DNA of 64,000 bases from Intestinibacillus sp. Marseille-P6563 (GTDB taxonomy: Bacteria; Bacillota; Clostridia; Oscillospirales; Butyricicoccaceae): positions 434,001 to 498,000 of the forward strand of contig NZ_UWOD01000002.1 of assembly GCF_900604335.1 (NCBI RefSeq). Direction: 5' to 3'. A program made the position numbers and the translations under genes. Of the stretch, positions 1-7,150 are shown in pieces. A model generated the notes under the pieces. The model was not told the DNA's origin. It worked only from the letters and a program-made list of their open reading frames with translations, and ran no database searches. The stretch's first letter is position 1. Each line of letters opens with the position of its first letter.

Positions 1-1
1 G

Positions 2-1201
2 GGAAAGGAACCCAAAAAGCCGGAGAAGGCTGTGAAGAAGGAGCCTGACAAAACAGCGGAGCCACCGAAGCGCAGGGGCCGCCCTCCGAAAGAGACGCAG
101 GCGAAAACTCCGGCGGACAAGAAAAAGACCGCCCCGGCAAAAGAACCTGCCGCTCCGAAGAAAACTTCCATCTGGAAGGAGGCTTTGGACAAGGCCACCG
201 GGAACAAGGAAAAGGCCCCGAAGGCTCCTGCCCCGAAAAAGGCGGCGGACAAGGGTTCTGCCGCTGTGAAGCCTCCGGCCCCGGAACAGCCGAAGCCGCA
301 GGAGCCGCCCAAAGAAGCGCCCCGCCGTGGAGAGGAACAGATCGTCTATATCAAGCTGGACGAGCTCCATGCCTTCAAGAACCACCCGTTCCAGGTGCGG
401 GACGATGATGAAATGCGGGCAATGGTGTCCAGCGTCAAGGATAAGGGCGTCACCCAGCCCGCTATTGTCCGGCCCCGGGAGGACGGCGGCTATGAGATTG
501 TCTCCGGCCACCGCCGCCAGAAGGCCAGCGAGCTTGCCGGATTTGCGGATATGCCCTGTATCGTCCGCAACCTGACGGACGACGAGGCCATCACGCAGAT
601 GGTTGAGGACAACTTAAATCAGCGTGAAGAAATCCTTCCCAGTGAGCGGGCAAAGGCGCTGAAAATGCAGCTTGAAGCCATCAAGCACCAGGGCTCCCGC
701 ACTTCGGGTCAGATTGACCCGAAGGACGCGGGCAAACGCTCCAACGAGATCGTGGCCGAGCGGAACAAGATGGCGGTCAAACAGGTACAGCGGTATATCC
801 GGCTCAATGAGCTTGTACCTGACCTGATGGCCCTCATGGACGCAAAGAAGCTGGGCTTCACGACTGCCGTGGAGCTCTCCTATATCAGCAAGAAGAACCA
901 GAACTATATCGCTGTTGCCATCGACAGCCAGCAGTCCTCCCCGTCCCAGGCGCAGGCAAAGCGCATGAGGGAGCTGGACGAGAAGAAGCTCTTGAATGGG
1001 GACGTGATCGACGGCATTATGATGGAGGACAAGAAGGAGGTAGACAAAGTGATTTTGACGGGCGCTGAACTGAGCAAATATTTCGGGAAGGAAACCACCC
1101 CGAGGGAAATGAAAGACCAGATCATCAAGCTGCTGGACGACTGGAAGGACCAGCAGAAGGAATACGAAAAGCCGGAGAAGAAAACCGAGAAGGAGAAATA
1201 A
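2..1201 (+). CDS. ParB/Spo0J-like partition protein of the conjugative element (5' end outside window)
   Basis: The reading frame is open to the left edge, so the true start lies outside; the GTG at 32 is probably internal. The first ~100 residues are a low-complexity Lys/Pro/Ala-rich tail with AT-hook-like RRGRPPK. A ParB N-terminal nuclease-like fold follows, with NHPFQVR, GVTQPAIVRP and the signature SGHRRQKASELAG, then DNLNQREEILPSERA and a helix-turn-helix region. ParB proteins of Tn1549-like elements pair with a ParA and are thought to aid maintenance of the excised circle. The frame contains one copy of the element's 23-bp palindrome (702-724), read as TSGQIDPK in the middle of the protein. 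The partner ParA is presumably upstream, outside the window. Family assignment is firm; the role is inferred. Confidence 0.85.
   Translation, partial: GKEPKKPEKAVKKEPDKTAEPPKRRGRPPKETQAKTPADKKKTAPAKEPAAPKKTSIWKEALDKATGNKEKAPKAPAPKKAADKGSAAVKPPAPEQPKPQEPPKEAPRRGEEQIVYIKLDELHAFKNHPFQVRDDDEMRAMVSSVKDKGVTQPAIVRPREDGGYEIVSGHRRQKASELAGFADMPCIVRNLTDDEAITQMVEDNLNQREEILPSERAKALKMQLEAIKHQGSRTSGQIDPKDAGKRSNEIVAERNKMAVKQVQRYIRLNELVPDLMALMDAKKLGFTTAVELSYISKKNQNYIAVAIDSQQSSPSQAQAKRMRELDEKKLLNGDVIDGIMMEDKKEVDKVILTGAELSKYFGKETTPREMKDQIIKLLDDWKDQQKEYEKPEKKTEKEK
702..724. repeat. ICE palindrome copy 1 (inside parB-like gene)
   Basis: Perfect 10-bp arms CTTCGGGTCA / TGACCCGAAG around GAT. Both arms carry the T/A variant, a compensatory pair relative to the usual GGGCCA/TGGCCC. 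It is read in frame as part of the protein. Confidence 0.85.
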
Positions 1202-1207
1202 GCGGGA

Positions 1208-1230
1208 CTTCGGGCCATGCTGGCCCGAGG
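1208..1230. repeat. ICE palindrome copy 2 (just after parB-like gene)
   Basis: CTTCGGGCCA-TGC-TGGCCCGAGG, seven bases after the stop codon. One arm position is a G:T wobble on the + strand. Confidence 0.85.
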
Positions 1231-1266
1231 ACACAAGACCTGTGGGGCTCTGCCCCACGCCCCGAA

Positions 1267-1340
1267 GCTCTGGAGATATAAATGATTCCCCGTCGCCAGT
1301 TATTCCGTAGCATAGCCGGGAAAATCAGTCAAGGGCAAAG
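1267..1340. repeat. Left arm of a long imperfect inverted repeat interrupted by the IS
   Basis: This stretch matches, in reverse complement and with gaps, 2811-2886. Matching blocks include GCTCTGGAGA, CCCCGTCGC, AGCATA-CCGGGA and GTCAAGGG. Before the IS landed, the two arms would have formed one ~150-bp imperfect palindrome. Confidence 0.7.
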
Positions 1341-1385
1341 CCGCCGCAGGCGGTGCTGAAGTGCTCCCCAAAAGTTGGACAAAAG

Positions 1386-2234
1386 TTATGCGGCAAAGCC
1401 ATTTTGAATTCTGTATTGGACAGGACTTAACCCATTCAATTTTTCTTTGATTCGGTTATGGTTATAGTATTCAAGATAAGCGATCAGTTCCTGGCAGAAC
1501 TCGTCTAATGATTGGAACGTCCGCAGGTATAGCAGTTCCGATTTTAACAGTCCGAAGAAGTTTTCCATAACCGCATTGTCCAGACAGTTTCCCTTTCTGG
1601 ACATACTTTGCCGAATGCCTTTTTCTAACAGTCTTTTTTGATACCTGACGTTCTGATATTGCCAGCCCTGATCCGAATGAAGGATCAGCCCGCTGCTGTC
1701 CGGGAGCCGGGAGAATGCTTTATCCAGCATCTCATCCACCTGGCGGTAATTAGCCCGTTCACTGATGGCATAGCTGATGATCTCACCATTATACAGGTCA
1801 AGCACAGGAGAAAGATAAAGTTTGTTTCCAAACAGGGAAAACTCAGTCACATCAGTTACCCATTTCTGATTCGGCCTTTCCGCATGGAAATCTCTAGCCA
1901 GTAGATTTGGTGCAATCTTGCCGACTTCTCCACGGTAAGAACGATACTTTTTCATTCGTACCATACATTTTAGGCCTGACTCCTTCATCAGCTTTTGTAC
2001 CGTCTTGTGGTTCAGACAAAAGCCTCTGTTGCGTAATTCCATACCAATCCGCCGATACCCGTACCGGCCTTGATTCTCCTGATAAATTGCTATGATTTCC
2101 GCCCTTTCTTTTGCGTATTTATCCACAGCATTGGCTTTCCGGGAATGATAGTAGTATGTACTTCGGGGAATGCCGGCCAGTTTAAGTAATGCTGCCAGAG
2201 GATAATCACGCCTTAATTCTGTAACAGCAGCCAC
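1386..2234 (-). CDS. IS150-type transposase catalytic subunit (OrfB, InsK-like)
   Basis: A 282-residue rve-family integrase core preceded by an HTH_21 region (YGYRRIGMELRNRG). DDE residues are visible in order: D in WVTDVTEFS, D in ILHSDQGWQYQ and E in the MENFFGLLKSE block. The C-terminus has YNHNRIKEKLNGLSPVQY, typical of IS3. In this family a -1 ribosomal frameshift near the OrfA end makes the OrfAB fusion that is the active transposase; here OrfA ends at 2243 and OrfB's first ATG is at 2234. The protein looks intact, so the IS may still be active. Confidence 0.93.
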   Translation of the reverse strand: MAAVTELRRDYPLAALLKLAGIPRSTYYYHSRKANAVDKYAKERAEIIAIYQENQGRYGYRRIGMELRNRGFCLNHKTVQKLMKESGLKCMVRMKKYRSYRGEVGKIAPNLLARDFHAERPNQKWVTDVTEFSLFGNKLYLSPVLDLYNGEIISYAISERANYRQVDEMLDKAFSRLPDSSGLILHSDQGWQYQNVRYQKRLLEKGIRQSMSRKGNCLDNAVMENFFGLLKSELLYLRTFQSLDEFCQELIAYLEYYNHNRIKEKLNGLSPVQYRIQNGFAA

Positions 2235-2242
2235 AACATCGC

Positions 2243-2764
2243 TTATTCGGGTTCTTCCCGCTTCTGAATTAAGGCGTTTAATTTTTTTAGGTAATCATTC
2301 TCCATTCTCAACCGGTAATTTTCTTCTGACAGCCGCTTGTTTTCCTGTTGCAGCTCCGACTGTTCCTGCTTCTTTTGTCGTTTTTCGCTACCTTTTGTCG
2401 CCTGCTTTTTCATAAGTCCCCGTGCACCTTCCTTTTGGAATTTCTTCTCCCACCGGCACACTGTTACAACATCAAGGCAAAAGTGCATAGCTGTCTGTGT
2501 ACAGGATAAGTGATGTTCCTGCTTGTATTGTAACACTTTTAGGCGAAACTCGCCATCAAAGCCTTTTTGTCGGCCAACCAGATTTCTGCTTAGAAGTCCT
2601 TTTGCACCATGCAGCTTATACAAGTTTACCCATTTTTCAATCGGCGTACAGGATACGCAAAATTTCTCGGATGCCTCTTTGCGTGTATGCCCTTCCAGTA
2701 CATACTGAACAACTGCTAATTTTAATTCCTCACTGAACAATTCTTTTCCCATAGATTTCTGCAC
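2243..2764 (-). CDS. IS150-type transposase DNA-binding subunit (OrfA, InsJ-like)
   Basis: A 173-residue protein with two helix-turn-helix units (LKLAVVQYVLEGHTRKEASEKF and the matching FRLKVLQYKQEHHLSCTQ block). It ends in a leucine-zipper-like coiled coil (QSELQQENKRLSEENYRLRMEN). It has the same length as InsJ of IS150. It binds the terminal repeats and multimerises with OrfB. No defect is seen. Confidence 0.92.
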   Translation of the reverse strand: MQKSMGKELFSEELKLAVVQYVLEGHTRKEASEKFCVSCTPIEKWVNLYKLHGAKGLLSRNLVGRQKGFDGEFRLKVLQYKQEHHLSCTQTAMHFCLDVVTVCRWEKKFQKEGARGLMKKQATKGSEKRQKKQEQSELQQENKRLSEENYRLRMENDYLKKLNALIQKREEPE

Positions 2765-2810
2765 CCCTTTCGTTGACTTTCTTGTCCAACTTTTGGGGTG
2801 CAGTTCATGC

Positions 2811-2886
2811 CGGAGGCACCCTTGACGGATTTCTCCCGGTTATGCTTTATCACAGTCAAGCGACGGGGATATAAATTCTCCAGAGC
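2811..2886. repeat. Right arm of the long imperfect inverted repeat
   Basis: Reverse-complement partner of 1267-1340 on the other side of the IS. See that entry for the matching blocks. Confidence 0.7.
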
Positions 2887-2890
2887 CGTC

Positions 2891-2910
2891 CCCCTTCCCC
2901 CGGGAAGGGG
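2891..2910. repeat. Short perfect palindrome CCCCTTCCC-CC-GGGAAGGGG
   Basis: Nine-base arms with a two-base centre, in the 169-bp gap between the IS and the next gene. There is no U-run after it, so it is not a classical terminator. Function unknown. Confidence 0.6.
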
Positions 2911-2971
2911 CGGAGGGGTTGGGCGTACCTTGCTTTACCTTATTTTATAAGAGAAATGGAGGGAACCAGAA

Positions 2972-3328
2972 ATGAAGCGACCTTTAGCATATATTACCGC
3001 CGCATGGTGCGGTATTCCCGAGGTGGACACCGACCTTGCCGTGGAGTTCTGCCGGGCAGCCTATGAAGCGGGCCTTGCCCCCATCTGCCCGAAGTTATAC
3101 CTTCCGCTGATCCTCAATGACAACGTGCCGGAGGAACACAAGGACGGTATCGACATGGGCCGGGATATGCTCAAACGCTCCCGTATGCTTCTTGTCTGCG
3201 GCGGGACTGTGGACGAGGACGTGAAAAACGACATTGCGGTTGCCGCCCGGTATGGGATTGCGGCGACTACTCTGGAAGGCATTATGAACGTGAAGGGGCA
3301 GGGCTCCCCGGACAGTGCCGGATATTAA
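2972..3328 (+). CDS. DUF4406/DUF7768-like small protein (nucleoside 2-deoxyribosyltransferase fold)
   Basis: 118 residues beginning MKRPLAYITAAWCGIPEVDTDLA, preceded by GGAGGG. The pattern of a beta strand (LAYITAA), helices with CRAAYEAGLAPICP, and a late LLVCGG followed by DVKNDIAVAARYGI resembles the DUF4406 family, which has a deoxyribosyltransferase-like Rossmann fold. Such proteins recur in Tn1549-like conjugative elements beside the hydrolase gene. The enzymatic activity is not established. Its end overlaps the start of the methylase remnant that follows. Confidence 0.65.
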   Translation: MKRPLAYITAAWCGIPEVDTDLAVEFCRAAYEAGLAPICPKLYLPLILNDNVPEEHKDGIDMGRDMLKRSRMLLVCGGTVDEDVKNDIAVAARYGIAATTLEGIMNVKGQGSPDSAGY

Positions 3329-3527
3329 GCTGGGGAGCCTCTTTGACGGGATAGGGGTCTTTCCGCTTGCGGCCTCCCGGTGCGGTATCCGTCCGGCGTG
3401 GGCCAGCGAGATCGAGAAGGCCCCTATTTCCATTACCAAAAGGCACTTCCCGGAAATGGAACATTTGGGGGACATTATGACCACACGCCCCGAGGACAAG
3501 AAACGGGAGCCGGGAAAGGGGGCGTAA
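3315..3527 (+). pseudogene. Remnant of a DNA cytosine-5 methyltransferase (N-terminus only)
   Basis: 70 codons from a GTG start contain the cytosine methylase motif I region KLGSLFDGIGVFPLAA, then WASEIEKAPISITKRHFPEMEHLGDI. They stop before the Pro-Cys catalytic motif IV. Full-length enzymes of this kind are several hundred residues long and are common at this position in related elements, so most of the gene has been deleted. It overlaps the end of the preceding gene. A short expressed peptide is possible but cannot be a methylase. Confidence 0.75.
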
Positions 3528-3530
3528 ACC

Positions 3531-5456
3531 ATCAGTAAGAAACCGAAACAGAAACCGCCAGAGAAAACTTCGGGCCAGACTGACCCGAAGATACGGGAAG
3601 GCCCGGAAACCTCCGGCCCCTCCCGGCGGCTCCGCTTTGAGGACGAGGACGCCCCGGAGGGAAATGGGGCTGCTTCGGGCCAACATGGCCCGAAGCCAAA
3701 GGGCGGGAAATTCCGGCAGGACGACGACCAGCCCCGGCCTTCTGACCGTATGCGGCAGGAGGACGCACCGGGCGGCGGGGAACCTTCTGGCCGGGAACCG
3801 GAGGGCTCCGGAAAGGACAGCCGGACAGACCATACTGACCGAACCGGGCGGGAAAAACCCGGTAGTGAAAAGAAAGATAAGGTTCATAAGGCACAGGAAA
3901 AGGCAGACCGGGCCCGGGAAAAGCTGCATACCGCCCGGGAAAAGCTGGATAAAGCGCAGGCCAAACAGGCGGCAAAGAAGCCTCCCGGCCTTGCAAGAAA
4001 AGCCGTCCGGGGAGCCCGGGCCGAGGCATGGTTTTACGTCCACAACAAAATCCATCAGGTGGAACAGGAAAATGTGGGCGTGGAGGGAGCCCATAAATCG
4101 GAGTTAGTGGCCGAGGGCGCGGCCCGCAGGCTGACCCGCTACGCAAAGCGACGCTACCGGGAACACCCGGCCCGCCGGGTGGCAAAGTGGGAACGCAAAG
4201 AAATGAGTGCCAGGGCCAATCTGGATTTTCAGAAGATGGCCGCCGAGCACCCGGAGCTTGCCAGTACTCCCCTTTCCCGGATACAGCAGAAATGGAAACT
4301 GAAACGGAAGTATGCCAAAGAAGCCAAAGCAGCGGCAAAGCAGAGCGCAAAGGCCGCAAAGAAGGCGGCAGCCTCCACGGGCAGCGCGGCGAAGCGGGCC
4401 GGACAGTTCGCGGCCCGTCACCCGGCAGGCGTCCTCCTTCTCCTGCTGTTGTTTCTGGTGTTCGCCGTGGTGGCTTCGGCAACCTCTCTGTTTACCACGG
4501 TTGGCGGCGGCCTCAGCAACGCCGTGTCCGGCACGTCCTACGCCTCCGAGGACGACGACCTGTTAGGGGCGGACGAGGGCTATTCCGCTATGGAACGGGA
4601 GCTTTCCCAGACCGTGGCGAATATTGAACGGGACCACCCGGGCTATGACGAATACCGCTACTCTGTGGACGAGATCGGCCACAACCCCTATGAGCTGGCC
4701 TCCTACCTGTCGGCAAAGTACCACGTTTACACCCGGGAACAGGTGCAGACGGAACTGCGGGAGATTTTTGAGGCCCAGTACGAGCTGACCTTGACCGAGG
4801 AAGTGGAGATCCGCTACCGCACCGAAACCAGCACCGACCCGGAGACCGGGGAAACCACCAGCGAGGAAGTCCCCTACGAGTATTACATCCTGAACGTGAC
4901 GCTCAAAAACCACACCCTTCCGGCGGTCATTTTCCCGAGGATGGACGAACAGCAGAAAGAGATTTACACCATCATGCAGGAGCTCAAAGGCAACAAGCCC
5001 TACCTGTGGGAAGGGATTTACACGGGAGGCGGCGACCCGGGCCCCACTTATGAGATACCCGGAGAGGCCCTGTCCGACCCGTCCTTTGCGGCGCTAATGG
5101 CCGAGGCCACGAAGTATATCGGCTATCCCTATGTGTGGGGCGGCTCCAGCCCGTCCACTTCCTTTGACTGCTCCGGCTTCGTCTGCTGGGTCTATACCGC
5201 AAGCGGCGTCCATAACCTGCCCCGTACCACGGCGCAGGGCATTTACAACCAGTGCGCCATTATTCCGTCCTCCGAGGCAAAGCCGGGGGACATTATCTTT
5301 TTCACGGGAACCTATGACAGCGGAGTGCCTGTCTCCCACGTCGGCATTTATGTGGGCGACAACAAAATGCTGCACTGCGGCGATCCCATCCAGTACGCCG
5401 ATATTACAAGCTCCTATTGGACGCAGCACTTTTACGCTTTCGGCAGGTTATCGTGA
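3531..5456 (+). CDS. CD1108-type conjugation protein with NlpC/P60 peptidase domain
   Basis: Membrane-anchored cell-wall hydrolase of the conjugation machinery. The N-terminal third is a charged Lys/Ala-rich, coiled-coil-prone region. One hydrophobic segment (PAGVLLLLLLFLVFAVVASA) lies about 300 residues in. The C-terminal ~120 residues are an NlpC/P60 domain with the catalytic Cys in FDCSGFVCW and the His in SHVGIYVGD. The frame opens right after a TAA at 3525-3527. The sequence ISKKPKQK after AAAGGGGG looks like the family N-terminus, but its first codon is ATC (3531), and the first ATG is only at 3750. The frame between them has no GTG or TTG. Two copies of the 23-bp palindrome (3568, 3673) are translated in this upstream part. 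Confidence 0.85.
   Translation: MSKKPKQKPPEKTSGQTDPKIREGPETSGPSRRLRFEDEDAPEGNGAASGQHGPKPKGGKFRQDDDQPRPSDRMRQEDAPGGGEPSGREPEGSGKDSRTDHTDRTGREKPGSEKKDKVHKAQEKADRAREKLHTAREKLDKAQAKQAAKKPPGLARKAVRGARAEAWFYVHNKIHQVEQENVGVEGAHKSELVAEGAARRLTRYAKRRYREHPARRVAKWERKEMSARANLDFQKMAAEHPELASTPLSRIQQKWKLKRKYAKEAKAAAKQSAKAAKKAAASTGSAAKRAGQFAARHPAGVLLLLLLFLVFAVVASATSLFTTVGGGLSNAVSGTSYASEDDDLLGADEGYSAMERELSQTVANIERDHPGYDEYRYSVDEIGHNPYELASYLSAKYHVYTREQVQTELREIFEAQYELTLTEEVEIRYRTETSTDPETGETTSEEVPYEYYILNVTLKNHTLPAVIFPRMDEQQKEIYTIMQELKGNKPYLWEGIYTGGGDPGPTYEIPGEALSDPSFAALMAEATKYIGYPYVWGGSSPSTSFDCSGFVCWVYTASGVHNLPRTTAQGIYNQCAIIPSSEAKPGDIIFFTGTYDSGVPVSHVGIYVGDNKMLHCGDPIQYADITSSYWTQHFYAFGRLS
3568..3590. repeat. ICE palindrome copy 3
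   Basis: CTTCGGGCCA-GAC-TGACCCGAAG, in frame near the N-terminus of the NlpC/P60 gene and read TSGQTDPK. The single arm mismatch is a wobble pair on the - strand transcript. Confidence 0.85.
3673..3695. repeat. ICE palindrome copy 4
   Basis: CTTCGGGCCA-ACA-TGGCCCGAAG, perfect arms, in frame in the same gene and read ASGQHGPK. Confidence 0.87.
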
Positions 5457-5479
5457 ATTTTTAAGAAGGGAGTCCATAC

Positions 5480-5746
5480 ATGAACAAGATTGACAAGATC
5501 GAGAAAGAGCTGGAAAAGGCCCGGGAGAAGGCCGCCGAGTGGCAGGCCAAAATCCGGGACTTAGAGAAGCAGAAACAGGAGGAGGAAAACAGCCAGATCG
5601 TGCAGGCGGTGCGCTCCCTGAAACTGACGCCCGCCGAGCTGATGGCCTTCCTCAATAACCCCAGAAACGCTTTTTCCGCTTCGGGTCAGGATGGCCCGAA
5701 GTCCGAGGATACCGGGAAGGAGGAAAACGACCATGAAGAAAACTAA
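5480..5746 (+). CDS. DUF4315 family small coiled-coil protein
   Basis: 88 residues, MNKIDKIEKELEKAREKAAEWQ onward, almost entirely helical coiled coil with a C-terminal LTPAELMAFL block typical of DUF4315. These proteins sit between the NlpC/P60 gene and the DUF4366 gene in Tn1549-like elements, exactly as here. Function unknown; a structural role in the conjugation complex is a guess. GGGAG precedes the start. The 3' end carries palindrome copy 5 (read ASGQDGPK) and overlaps the next gene by 14 bases, which suggests translational coupling. Confidence 0.85.
   Translation: MNKIDKIEKELEKAREKAAEWQAKIRDLEKQKQEEENSQIVQAVRSLKLTPAELMAFLNNPRNAFSASGQDGPKSEDTGKEENDHEEN
5679..5701. repeat. ICE palindrome copy 5
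   Basis: CTTCGGGTCA-GGA-TGGCCCGAAG, in frame near the C-terminus of the DUF4315 gene. The one arm mismatch is a wobble pair on the + strand. Confidence 0.85.
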
Positions 5747-6425
5747 ATCCATGAGGCTGGCGGTTCTGGCTGCCGGCCTTTTGTGCTGCTCCATTTTCAC
5801 GGTTCCGGCCTACGCCCAGAGCAGCGAGCCGCAGGAAGAAACGCCTCCGGCGCAGGAGGCTCCGGCGGAAACCGAAACCCAGCCGGAAACGCAGAACCCA
5901 TTCAGCACTAACGGTACCGGGACTGTGGTAGACAATGCTACCGACGAGGAAGGCAAGGAGTTTTATACCATCACCACGCCGGACGAGAACATCTTTTATC
6001 TGGTGATCGACAAACAGAAAACCACGGACAACGTGTATTTCCTCAATGCCGTGACCGAGGCGGACCTGCTCCCGTTGGCAGAAAAGAGCGAGGAAGAAAC
6101 GGCGGAGCCTGCTCCCGAGCCGGAACCGGAGCCCGAGCCCACGGAGGCCCCGGCGGAAACCGCAGAGCCCGAACCGGAACCCGAGGCAGAAGCCCCGGAC
6201 AGCAATCTCCTTGCCATCCTCCTTGTGGGGGCTGTGGTGCTGATCGGTGGCGGTGCCGGGTATTACTTCAAGATTTACAAGCCGAAACATCAGGCCCCGG
6301 ATTTGGAGGACGACTACTGCGAGTATGAGGAAGAAGCCCCGGAGGAAGTTGTGGAGGATTACGAGGAAACCGTTGACGAAGATACTCCGCCCTGGGACGA
6401 GGACGGAAAGGAGGACGAGCATTGA
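5733..6425 (+). CDS. DUF4366 family membrane-anchored protein
   Basis: 230 residues from the ATG at 5733, chosen because AAGGAGG lies seven bases upstream and the product starts with a signal peptide (MKKTKSMRLAVLAAGLLCC...AYA). A central conserved block (FYTITTPDENIFYLVIDKQ...DNVYFLNAVTEADL) is the DUF4366 core. A long Pro/Glu repeat spacer follows, then one membrane span (LLAILLVGAVVLIGGGAGYYF) and an acidic cytoplasmic tail. Found in clostridial conjugative elements next to DUF4315. Likely a cell-surface component of the transfer apparatus; no activity is known. Confidence 0.87.
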   Translation: MKKTKSMRLAVLAAGLLCCSIFTVPAYAQSSEPQEETPPAQEAPAETETQPETQNPFSTNGTGTVVDNATDEEGKEFYTITTPDENIFYLVIDKQKTTDNVYFLNAVTEADLLPLAEKSEEETAEPAPEPEPEPEPTEAPAETAEPEPEPEAEAPDSNLLAILLVGAVVLIGGGAGYYFKIYKPKHQAPDLEDDYCEYEEEAPEEVVEDYEETVDEDTPPWDEDGKEDEH

Positions 6426-6613
6426 ATTTCACAAGCAGCCCCTTTGAACGGATGATGAAGGAGGTGCCCTGGCCGGGGCGCGGCAGCGACGACCCCTGTG
6501 CCGGGTGCCGCTACCATAAGGAGTGCAAAGGGAAAAAGAACCAGTGCCGCAAGAAGTTCCGGGCGCTGGTGGTAAAGCCCCGCACTTCGGGCCAGCGTGG
6601 CCCGAAGTCATAA
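6422..6613 (+). CDS. Small cysteine-containing element protein, function unknown
   Basis: 63 residues from a TTG that overlaps the preceding stop codon, preceded by GGAAAGGAGG. It has four cysteines in the pattern CAGC-x6-C-x6-C, suggesting a metal-binding knuckle. The last residues (TSGQRGPKS) are encoded by palindrome copy 6, so the repeat supplies the C-terminus. It is part of the tightly packed run 5480-7015. I do not recognise a named family. Confidence 0.6.
   Translation: MNFTSSPFERMMKEVPWPGRGSDDPCAGCRYHKECKGKKNQCRKKFRALVVKPRTSGQRGPKS
6585..6607. repeat. ICE palindrome copy 6
   Basis: CTTCGGGCCA-GCG-TGGCCCGAAG, perfect arms, forming the last coding codons of the 6422-6613 gene. Confidence 0.87.
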
Positions 6614-7015
6614 ATGGCCGCCCGGGAGCTGACCCGTGACGAGAAGAAGAAAATCCGCCGTCTGGTCACGGGAATGTGCGCCAACTATGACGGGGAAAGC
6701 GGCCTGTGCCTTCCGCTGGACTGCTCCTGCTATATGCTCCACAAGTGCTGGACGGGGGCCTACTGCCGGTATTTCAGAAATGCCGTCCTGCCCTTAGACC
6801 CAGCGCTGGAAATCGCCTTGACGGACGAAGGCATGGCCCCGGAGCTGCGCGCCTGCGCGGTCTGCGGGAAAGCCTTCCTCCCCGAAGGGCGGCAAGCCTA
6901 CTGCTCCGAAGCCTGCAAGGCCGAGGAGAACCGCCGGAAAAGCCGGGAGCGCATGAGGAAAATGCGGGAGAAAAGGCCGGGCGGCTGTTACGATTTGCCT
7001 TCCGGGAAGGCTTGA
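6614..7015 (+). CDS. Cysteine-rich VLP-domain protein
   Basis: 133 residues starting immediately after the previous stop. The N-terminal half has the conserved MCANYDGESGLCLPLDCSC...CYMLHKCWTGAYCRYFRNAVLPLDPALE pattern of the cysteine-rich VLP domain found in Tn1549-like elements. The C-terminal half has a second zinc-ribbon-like unit, CAVCGKAF...YCSEACK, followed by a basic helix (RKSRERMRKMREKR) that could bind nucleic acid. Role in transfer unknown. Confidence 0.82.
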   Translation: MAARELTRDEKKKIRRLVTGMCANYDGESGLCLPLDCSCYMLHKCWTGAYCRYFRNAVLPLDPALEIALTDEGMAPELRACAVCGKAFLPEGRQAYCSEACKAEENRRKSRERMRKMREKRPGGCYDLPSGKA

Positions 7016-7106
7016 TATTCCGGGCTTTTTAAGGGGCGCAGCCGGGGCGGGAATAATAGAATACTCCCGGCCCCGGCCTGCTCCCTTATTTCGTAACATA
7101 AGGGAA

Positions 7107-7129
7107 CTTCGGGCCATGATGGCCCGAGG
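7107..7129. repeat. ICE palindrome copy 7
   Basis: CTTCGGGCCA-TGA-TGGCCCGAGG, in the 135-bp gap 7016-7150 just ahead of the ribosome-binding site (GGAAAGGAGG) of the next gene. Otherwise nothing is seen in the gap. Confidence 0.85.
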
Positions 7130-7150
7130 CCGGAAAGGAGGTTTGAGGCA

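Larger units (their letters stand above)
1362..2802 (-). mobile_element. IS3-family insertion sequence, IS150 group
   Basis: About 1,441 bp bounded by inverted ends: TGCTCCCCAAAAGTTGGAC at the left, and the reverse complement of TGCACCCCAAAAGTTGGAC at the right. They differ at one position within these 19 bases. Length, TG...CA ends and two ORFs of 173 and 282 residues match the IS150 group closely. I see no clear 3-4 bp target duplication (flanks gaag / gttc). The element sits in the loop of a long imperfect palindrome (arms 1267-1340 and 2811-2886). Confidence 0.9.
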
